Of a stretch of 5,102 bases of DNA, positions 1 through 5,102 are shown in pieces. Every line of letters begins with the position of its first letter. The stretch's first letter is position 1. Under the pieces are notes generated by a model that saw only the letters and a list, made by a program, of their open reading frames with translations, was not told the origin of the DNA and searched no databases. The DNA is from Candidatus Aenigmatarchaeota archaeon (GTDB taxonomy: Archaea > Aenigmatarchaeota > Aenigmatarchaeia > PWEA01 > JAGHBM01). The stretch covers positions 1-5,102 of the forward strand of contig JAGLWW010000057.1 in the NCBI GenBank assembly GCA_023133195.1, in the 5' to 3' direction. A program made the translations under genes and the position numbers.

Positions 1-1
1 A

Positions 2-97
2 AAAGAAATTGGTGCAAAAATTGGCGACTTAATAAAGATAACAAGAAACAGCCAAGTTGCCGGAAAAACAGTTTATTACAGAATTGTCTCAAAATAG
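2..97 (+). CDS. rpoH: DNA-directed RNA polymerase subunit H (RPB5-like), C-terminal fragment
   Basis: Only the last 31 codons and the TAG stop are in the window; the gene begins upstream. The reading frame gives a peptide containing IGAKIGDLIKITRNSQ followed by AGKTVYYRIV and a short SK tail. This matches the C-terminal domain of archaeal RpoH, which is homologous to the C-terminal domain of eukaryotic RPB5. In the family this small subunit (usually about 75-85 residues) sits in the lower jaw of RNA polymerase, near downstream DNA, and contributes to open-complex formation and early transcription. Its position directly upstream of rpoB2 is the standard archaeal operon order and supports the call. 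The stop is doubled, with TAG at 95-97 followed in frame by TGA at 98-100. The last base of TAG is also the first base of a possible GTG start for rpoB2. The identification rests on a short stretch but is strengthened by context. Confidence 0.93.
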   Translation, partial: KEIGAKIGDLIKITRNSQVAGKTVYYRIVSK

Positions 98-101
98 TGA
101 T
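97..101 (+). promoter_or_regulatory. Shine-Dalgarno-like GTGAT before rpoB2
   Basis: GTGAT lies 4 bases before ATG 106 and can pair with the GGTGAT-type complement of the archaeal 16S rRNA 3' end. It decides between two possible rpoB2 starts. GTG 97 has no clear ribosome binding site upstream, whereas ATG 106 has this one at suitable spacing. The element overlaps the tandem stop codons of rpoH, so ribosomes ending rpoH would stop on top of it, which favours translational coupling. This is inference from position and sequence. Confidence 0.55.
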
Positions 102-105
102 TTTT

Positions 106-1578
106 ATGGATGACTTTAGGATATTGTTAAAAAGTTTTGTTAACGAAAGAGGATTGATAAAATTCCAGATAGAAAGTTATAATAATTTCATAGAGAACAG
201 ACTGCAGACAATATTTGATGAAATACTGGAAATAAAACCTGAAAGTGATAAACTAAGAGAATTTAAGGTCAGGTTAGGGAGAGTAAGATTGGGGAAACCC
301 AGTATAAAGGAGTCTGATGGTTCTTTAAGAGAAATATTGCCAGCAGAGGCCAGACTCAGGGACTTTACGTATGCAACACCAATATTTTTGGAAATGACTC
401 CTATAATAGGTGATAATGAGCAAGAGACGGCAGAAGTGAAGATAGGCGAATTGCCAATAATGTTAAAAAGCAAAAAATGTCCGCTTTCAGGTATGAACAA
501 GAAAGAACTAATAAAGGCAAAGGAAGACCCGGATGACCCCGGCGGTTATTTCATAATCAACGGAACAGAAAGAGTATTGACTCTTATAGAAGAAATCACA
601 CCGAATAAAGTCATTTTAGAGATAAAAGACAATGAAGCCAACGGAAGAATAACCAGTGAAAGAAGAGGATGGGGACAAAAACATACTCTGTTAAGAAAAA
701 AAGATGGCCTATTGGTGATATCATTTGCAAGCTTAAAGGGCTTTCCTTTGGTGGTTTTACTGAGAGCTCTTGGTATCAGCAGTGATAAAGATGTGATAGA
801 AAGCATAAATGCTAAACCTATTTATAATGAAGAAATTTACGTAAATCTTTATGAGACAGATGTAAATGACACTGATGACGCCCTTGAATATATAGGAAAG
901 AGAATGAAAGTGTTCCAGAAAGAATATAGGAAAGAAAGGGCGGAACAAATTATAGATAAATATCTGCTCCCTCATATAGGTCAAACTCCGGAAGACAGAA
1001 TCAAAAAAGGAAAATACATCTCAAGAATTGCCTTAAACCTAATAAAACTTGCTCATGGTGAAATAGAAGAGGATGATATAGACCATTACAGTAACAAAAG
1101 ACTTAAGACCTCAGGAGACCTTCTGGAAATATTAATAAGGAGCATACTCCTTGGAAAATGGGGGCTTATAGAAAGAATAAACTATAACTACAAAAAAATT
1201 GCAAAACGAGGCAAAATTCCTTCGGTTTCCACCGTAGTGGAAAGCAATGTCCTGACAAGCCAGATAAACTCGTCACTGGCCACGGGCATGTGGGTAGGAG
1301 GAAGGACCGGTGTCAGCCAAAGACTGGAAAGAACCAACTTTACGAGGTCACTCACTCACTTGAGAAACGTAATCTCTCCGTTATCCACAACACAGGAACA
1401 CTTCAAGGCAAGAGAGCTTCATTCAACACACTGGGGAAGGCTTGACCCGTCAGAAACGCCCGAAGGACCTACCATTGGATTAAGAAAATATATGGCTATA
1501 ATGGCAGAGATAAGCAACGGTATTAGTGATGAAGAAAGAGAAAGTATTATTAAAAATCTAAAAACAAAAATAAGTTGA
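106..1578 (+). CDS. rpoB2: DNA-directed RNA polymerase subunit B'' (N-terminal half of split B)
   Basis: This 490-residue protein is the N-terminal half of the second-largest RNA polymerase subunit, equivalent to the protrusion, lobe and fork parts of Rpb2/bacterial beta. It is assembled in the cytoplasm with B', A' and A''. Seen in order are KSKKCPLS (Cys about 125), NGTERV (152-157), LPHIG, the DD-x-DHYSNKRL block (about 323-333), GMWVGGRTGVSQRLERTN (about 394-411), HSTHWGR (about 439-445) and SETPEGP (449-455). The length is normal for a split B''. It ends soon after MAIMAEIS, where methanogen-type B'' proteins end. I prefer ATG 106 because GTGAT sits at good spacing before it; GTG 97 would add only three residues (M-I-F). 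The stop TGA is 2 bases before an ATG-rich start region for rpoB1, in a different frame, so this is a true gene boundary and not a simple in-frame nonsense mutation. One oddity is that the near-invariant RLCP...PN(I/C)GL box reads RLDP...PTIGL here. Confidence 0.98.
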   Translation: MDDFRILLKSFVNERGLIKFQIESYNNFIENRLQTIFDEILEIKPESDKLREFKVRLGRVRLGKPSIKESDGSLREILPAEARLRDFTYATPIFLEMTPIIGDNEQETAEVKIGELPIMLKSKKCPLSGMNKKELIKAKEDPDDPGGYFIINGTERVLTLIEEITPNKVILEIKDNEANGRITSERRGWGQKHTLLRKKDGLLVISFASLKGFPLVVLLRALGISSDKDVIESINAKPIYNEEIYVNLYETDVNDTDDALEYIGKRMKVFQKEYRKERAEQIIDKYLLPHIGQTPEDRIKKGKYISRIALNLIKLAHGEIEEDDIDHYSNKRLKTSGDLLEILIRSILLGKWGLIERINYNYKKIAKRGKIPSVSTVVESNVLTSQINSSLATGMWVGGRTGVSQRLERTNFTRSLTHLRNVISPLSTTQEHFKARELHSTHWGRLDPSETPEGPTIGLRKYMAIMAEISNGISDEERESIIKNLKTKIS

Positions 1579-1579
1579 T
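1575..1579 (+). promoter_or_regulatory. Weak Shine-Dalgarno-like TTGAT before rpoB1
   Basis: TTGAT ends 4 bases before ATG 1584. It is a weaker match to GGTGAT than the elements at the other two junctions, but it has the same spacing and the same overlap with a stop codon (rpoB2 TGA at 1576-1578). This leads me to prefer ATG 1584 over ATG 1578. ATG 1578 overlaps the stop by one base (TGATG) and would instead rely on termination-reinitiation. The choice between them changes only two residues. Confidence 0.4.
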
Positions 1580-1583
1580 GTTT

Positions 1584-3374
1584 ATGACTAGTGTATTTTT
1601 AAATTGGTCGTTGATAGGAGAAGTAAAAAATCCAAAAGCTCTTGTTAATGAGATAAAGAAAAAGAGAAGGTCTGGAAAAATCTCAAAAGAAGTTAATGTA
1701 TATCATGACGAGGTATTGGATGAAATCTTGATAAACGACAGTAGCGGGAGGATTAGAAGGCCGTTGATAATAATCAAAGACGGTAAACCAATGCTGAAGA
1801 ACAGTCATATTAAAGATTTAAAGTCAGAAAAAATTACCTTCAACGATTTGATTAAAAATGGCATAATAGAGTATCTGGACTGCGATGAGGAAGAAAACGC
1901 CTATATAGCATTATGGCCGCATGATGTGACAAAAGAGCATTCACATATGGAAATAAACCCGCTTTTGATGTTCGGATTATCTTCTTCCCTGATACCCTAC
2001 GGGGAATATGACCGTGGTGACAGGGTAAACTTTGGGGCAAAGATGATAGGACAAAGCCTGGGTTTTTATACATCAAACTTTGCTGTAAGAACCGACACAA
2101 AATCTAACATACTTCTGTATCCACAAGTTCCTCTGGTCACTTCAATTACTTACGACATATTCAACCTAGATAAACATCCGGCCGGACAAAACGTAGTCAT
2201 AGCACTGCTCACTTACGGGGGATATAATATGGAAGATGCTATTATAATAAACAAGGGTAGCATAGAAAGAGGATTGGGAAGGTCTTTCTTCTTCCGTACG
2301 TATCACATAGAAGAGACAAGATATGGCGGTGGGCAGGTTGATGAAATAAAGATACCAGATAAGGATATCAGGGGATATAGGTCTGAAAAATCATATTCAT
2401 TGCTTTCTGAGGATGGTTTAATATATCCTGGAAAAAATGTTTCCGGCGGAGACGTGCTTGTAGGAAAGACTTCTCCACTAAGATTTTTAAACAGGGGAGA
2501 ATTTCTCACTGGAATACAGAATAGAAGAGAAACTTCTCTGGTATTAAGACATGGTGAAAGGGGTGTAATAGACAAGGTTCTAATTTCCGAGACACATAAC
2601 GGAGATAAACTGGTAAAGGTTACAGTAAGAGATAAAAGGATTCCAGAACTTGGAGATAAATTTGCATCAAGACACGGACAGAAAGGCGTCATTGGATTAA
2701 TAGTCCCGGAAGAAGACATGCCTTTCACATCCCACGGTATCACTCCTGATATAATAATGAATCCCCATTCAATACCTTCTAGGCTGACAATAGGCCAGCT
2801 TCTTGAAATGTTATCTGGCAAGGTATCGTCACTTGAAGGAAGAAAAGGCAATGCAACTATGTTCAACGGTGAAAAAGAGATTGATTTAAGAAAAAGCCTA
2901 AAAAAGTTTGGATTCAAGGAAGACGGCAAAGAAGTTGTTTATAATGGAATAACTGGGGAGAAAATGGAAGTGGAAATATACATAGGCGTTATATATTACC
3001 AGAAACTGGAACATATGGTGGCAAACAAAATACATGCAAGATCCAGAGGACCTGTGACTCTGCTCACCAAGCAGCCGACTGAGGGCAGGGCAAATGAAGG
3101 TGGTTTGAGATTTGGAGAAATGGAAAAGGATTGTCTAATAGCACACGGAGCGCCTCTTCTACTAAAAGAAAGGTTTTCTTCAGATGACTCGTTAATACCT
3201 GTATGTGAAAAATGCGGTGGTTTAGCGATATATGACTGGAGAAAAAACAGGCATTTCTGCCCGTTATGCGGAAAAAGTAAGATAAAAGAAGTTAAGATGA
3301 GTTATGCATTCAAGTTAATGCTGGATGAATTGAAATCATTAATGATACTGCCAAAATTAAACATAGGTGAATAA
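1584..3374 (+). CDS. rpoB1: DNA-directed RNA polymerase subunit B' (C-terminal half of split B)
   Basis: This 596-residue protein is the C-terminal half of the second-largest subunit. It carries much of the active-centre wall, the hybrid-binding domain and the anchor. Seen in order are the split-type N-terminus (FLNWSLIGE, then KKKRRSGKISKEVNV), GRIRRPLI, HSHMEI, EYDRGDRVNFGAKMIGQ (141-157), YPQVPLV, the catalytic-centre GYNMEDAIIIN (E217, D218), RHGERGV, GDKFASRHGQKG with its two active-site lysines K359 and K367 eight residues apart, IPSRLTIGQLLE, HARSRGPV (from 484), LTKQPTEGRANEGGLRFGEME (R509), a C-terminal zinc site C541/C544/C559/C562, and the conserved ending MSYAFKLMLDEL (572-583). 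The length is normal for split B'. The segment at 141-157 lacks the common N-x-SPR wording but keeps R147, M154 and Q157. ATG 1584 is chosen from the upstream TTGAT; ATG 1578 is possible. The stop TAA directly abuts the rpoA1 start. Confidence 0.98.
   Translation: MTSVFLNWSLIGEVKNPKALVNEIKKKRRSGKISKEVNVYHDEVLDEILINDSSGRIRRPLIIIKDGKPMLKNSHIKDLKSEKITFNDLIKNGIIEYLDCDEEENAYIALWPHDVTKEHSHMEINPLLMFGLSSSLIPYGEYDRGDRVNFGAKMIGQSLGFYTSNFAVRTDTKSNILLYPQVPLVTSITYDIFNLDKHPAGQNVVIALLTYGGYNMEDAIIINKGSIERGLGRSFFFRTYHIEETRYGGGQVDEIKIPDKDIRGYRSEKSYSLLSEDGLIYPGKNVSGGDVLVGKTSPLRFLNRGEFLTGIQNRRETSLVLRHGERGVIDKVLISETHNGDKLVKVTVRDKRIPELGDKFASRHGQKGVIGLIVPEEDMPFTSHGITPDIIMNPHSIPSRLTIGQLLEMLSGKVSSLEGRKGNATMFNGEKEIDLRKSLKKFGFKEDGKEVVYNGITGEKMEVEIYIGVIYYQKLEHMVANKIHARSRGPVTLLTKQPTEGRANEGGLRFGEMEKDCLIAHGAPLLLKERFSSDDSLIPVCEKCGGLAIYDWRKNRHFCPLCGKSKIKEVKMSYAFKLMLDELKSLMILPKLNIGE
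3365..3370 (+). promoter_or_regulatory. Strong Shine-Dalgarno AGGTGA before rpoA1
   Basis: AGGTGA lies 4 bases before ATG 3375 and is the best anti-Shine-Dalgarno match of the three junctions. It is embedded in the last codons of rpoB1 (the Gly-Glu before TAA), so the A' initiation region is built into the end of the B' coding sequence. It fixes the rpoA1 start unambiguously. Confidence 0.8.
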
Positions 3375-5102
3375 ATGATAGAAAAAATAAAATCTATAGA
3401 ATTTGGACTGCTTTCCCCAAAAGCAATAAAAAAAATTGCTACTGTGGAAGTTGACAGATACGACCTCTACGACAGGGATGGTTACCCAGTAGAAGGAGGT
3501 ATAATGGATCCAAGACTTGGAGTGGTAGATCCTGGAATGAGATGCCAAATATGCGGGGGTGGAGTAGGAACCTGTTTGGGTCATTTTGGACATATAGAAT
3601 TGGCCAGACCTGTAATTCATGTAAGGTATGTGAAGACAATCTACAGCCTTTTGAGGGCAACGTGTGAAGAATGCGGAAGGATTCTTGAAACCACAGCAGA
3701 TGTGAAGGCAAAGGAAAGTACTCTCTATGATTTATACCTTGCAAAGAAAAAGAAATGTCCGCATTGCGGTGCAAAGCAGGGAGCAATAAGGCTGAACAAA
3801 CCTTATAATTTTACAATAGACAAAAAACCGCTTACGCCATTGCAGATAAGAGAATGGTTGGAAAAAATAACGCAAAAAGATTTAGAACTTCTTGATATAA
3901 ATGGGGGAAGACCTGAATGGCTTATAATAACTCTTTTGCCAGTTCCTCCTGTCACCGTAAGGCCATCCATTACATTGGAAACTGGAGAAAGGTCTGAAGA
4001 CGATCTTACACACAAGCTCGTGGATATAATAAGAATAAATCAGAGATTAAGAGATAACATAACCATAGGAGCGCCTGATTTTATAATAGATGATTTATGG
4101 GAACTGCTTCAATACCACGTCTCGACTTTTTTTGACAATAATCTTTCCGGAGTGCCACAGGCAAGGCACAGGAGCGGAAGGGCATTAAGAACCCTGTCAC
4201 AGAGATTGAAAGGAAAAGAAGGAAGATTTAGGAACAATCTCTCAGGCAAAAGAGTAAATTTCTCTTCAAGAACTGTCATATCACCCGACCCAAATATAAG
4301 CATAAACGAGGTGGGAATACCGGAAGTTGTGGCAAAAGAGCTCACGATACCAATAAAGGTTTGTGATAGAAACATATCATCTTTAAGGGCCATGATTAGA
4401 AGAGGCTCAGCTGCCATAGACGGAGCCAACTACATAATAAGACCTGATAACAGAAAGAAGAAGATAACAGAAGAGAATGCAAACGAGATAGCTGAAGAAA
4501 TAGAAAAGGGTTACACTGTTGAGAGACATCTGAAGGACGGGGATATAGTTATATTCAACCGTCAGCCATCTTTGCACAGGATGAGTGTAATGGCTCATAG
4601 GGTGAAAATAACGCCATGGAGAACTTTTACCTTGAATTTGTGCGTATGTGCCCCCTACAATGCGGACTTTGACGGAGATGAGATGAACCTTCACGTACCG
4701 CAGACTGTGGAGGCCAGAACAGAAGCAGAATTATTGATGTTGGTGGAAAATAACATAAGAAGCCCGAGATTCGGCGGACCGATAATAGGATGTATACAGG
4801 ATCACATATCAGGCAACTATATGCTTACAAAAAAAGAAACGAAAATTAGCAAGGAAAAGACCATTCAATATCTAATCAATATGGGAATAGAAAAAAGAGT
4901 AAAAAATGACATAACTGGAAAGGAACTCTTTAGTTATATTTTACCAAAAAATTTGAATATTGAATTTAAAAGCAACGCATGTACAGGTTGTGATAAATGC
5001 AAAAAAGAAAAATGCCCTTGGGACCTTTATGTTTCTATCAGAAATGGTAAATTAAAAACCGGTGTGATAGATTCAAAGGCCATAGGAAGGGATAAAGGAC
5101 TG
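3375..5102 (+). CDS. rpoA1: DNA-directed RNA polymerase subunit A' (N-terminal part of split largest subunit), 3'-truncated by window
   Basis: Open from ATG 3375 to the window end (576 codons, no stop), so the last part is missing; complete archaeal A' is usually about 850-900 residues. It is the catalytic large subunit, equivalent to the N-terminal two thirds of Rpb1/beta'. Seen in order are IEFGLLSP (8-15), GYPVEGGIMDPRLGV, a clamp zinc site C57/C60/C67/H70 followed by FGHIELARPVIH, a second zinc site C97/C100 with C128/C131, LPVPPVTVRPS, SEDDLTHKLVDIIRINQRL, LWELLQYHV, RHRSGRALRTL, LKGKEGRFR, LSGKRVNFSSRTVISPDPN (about 289-307), NRQPSLHRMSVMAH (from 395), and the Mg-binding loop NADFDGDEMNLH with D431, D433 and D435. 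QDHISGNYMLT then leads into the funnel/pore region. Oddities are a short 27-residue gap between the two halves of the second zinc site and a four-Cys cluster C536/C539/C542/C547 followed by Pro. It starts on the base after the rpoB1 stop with a strong ribosome binding site. rpoA2 is expected next. Confidence 0.98.
   Translation, partial: MIEKIKSIEFGLLSPKAIKKIATVEVDRYDLYDRDGYPVEGGIMDPRLGVVDPGMRCQICGGGVGTCLGHFGHIELARPVIHVRYVKTIYSLLRATCEECGRILETTADVKAKESTLYDLYLAKKKKCPHCGAKQGAIRLNKPYNFTIDKKPLTPLQIREWLEKITQKDLELLDINGGRPEWLIITLLPVPPVTVRPSITLETGERSEDDLTHKLVDIIRINQRLRDNITIGAPDFIIDDLWELLQYHVSTFFDNNLSGVPQARHRSGRALRTLSQRLKGKEGRFRNNLSGKRVNFSSRTVISPDPNISINEVGIPEVVAKELTIPIKVCDRNISSLRAMIRRGSAAIDGANYIIRPDNRKKKITEENANEIAEEIEKGYTVERHLKDGDIVIFNRQPSLHRMSVMAHRVKITPWRTFTLNLCVCAPYNADFDGDEMNLHVPQTVEARTEAELLMLVENNIRSPRFGGPIIGCIQDHISGNYMLTKKETKISKEKTIQYLINMGIEKRVKNDITGKELFSYILPKNLNIEFKSNACTGCDKCKKEKCPWDLYVSIRNGKLKTGVIDSKAIGRDKGL

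Noticed and set aside
97..105. GTG 97 as the rpoB2 start
   Set aside because: It shares a base with the rpoH stop and has no convincing ribosome binding site, while the same bases form a Shine-Dalgarno-like element for ATG 106. It is kept only as an alternative.
1558..1586. Possible programmed frameshift joining B'' and B' at the A-rich CTAAAAACAAAAATAAG stretch
   Set aside because: The boundary is the established B''/B' split point, rpoB1 has its own start codons, and there is no clear slippery heptamer with a downstream structure. Two separate proteins is the simpler reading.
2303..2929. Open 208-codon frame on the minus strand inside rpoB1
   Set aside because: It lies wholly antisense to the most conserved part of B', and its translation is Ser/Pro/Leu-rich with no recognisable motif. 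Long antisense openness is a by-product of the sense codon use.
3439..3786. Minus-strand open frame opposite the start of rpoA1
   Set aside because: It is antisense to the conserved zinc region of A', has no ribosome binding site or family resemblance, and overlaps a second equally featureless minus frame. Both are shadows.
1..5102. Promoter, terminator, RNA gene, mobile element, repeat or CRISPR array
   Set aside because: The window is almost entirely coding on one strand, with gaps of at most about 10 bases. I saw no TATA/BRE pair, intergenic T-tract terminator, direct or inverted repeat array, or transposase remnant.

Overview
This window is a compact, co-directional segment of an archaeal RNA polymerase operon, with every gene on the + strand: the last 31 codons of rpoH (subunit H), complete rpoB2 (subunit B''), complete rpoB1 (subunit B'), and the first 576 codons of rpoA1 (subunit A'). 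The order H-B''-B'-A' is the classic archaeal RNAP arrangement. rpoA2 (A'') and then ribosomal protein and NusA-like genes would be expected downstream, but they lie outside the window.

The organism is an archaeon. The large subunit is split before its C-terminal part in the archaeal manner, a separate RPB5-like H subunit is present, and the second-largest subunit is split into B'' and B'. The B split is known from methanogens, Archaeoglobus and haloarchaea, and is absent from Sulfolobus, Thermococcus and Thermoplasma. The DNA is visibly A+T-rich, Ile is mostly ATA and Arg mostly AGA/AGG. This argues against haloarchaea and fits an A+T-rich methanogen-like euryarchaeote or an uncultivated euryarchaeal or DPANN lineage. 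I cannot place it more precisely from sequence alone.

The layout is extremely tight. rpoH ends with tandem stops TAG-TGA at 95-100, and rpoB2 begins at ATG 106 (or GTG 97). rpoB2 ends with TGA at 1576-1578, and rpoB1 begins at ATG 1584 (or ATG 1578). rpoB1 ends with TAA at 3372-3374, and rpoA1 begins at the next base. No non-coding stretch exceeds about 10 bases, and no promoter, terminator, RNA gene, mobile element, repeat or CRISPR array is visible. Each junction carries a Shine-Dalgarno-like (G/T)TGA(T) element 4-5 bases before the preferred start. This is consistent with a single polycistronic mRNA and coupled translation that delivers the core subunits in similar amounts.

Together B'' and B' form the equivalent of bacterial beta/Rpb2. 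A' supplies the N-terminal two thirds of beta'/Rpb1, including the Mg-binding NADFDGD loop. H sits at the downstream-DNA jaw. All core catalytic motifs appear intact, so this should be a functional housekeeping enzyme. I found no new system. What merits a second look is a handful of unusual residues at normally near-invariant positions (RLDPSETPEGPTIGL in B'', EYDRGDRVNFGAK in B'), a ferredoxin-like four-cysteine cluster near the end of the visible A', and the stop/Shine-Dalgarno overlaps at the gene junctions.
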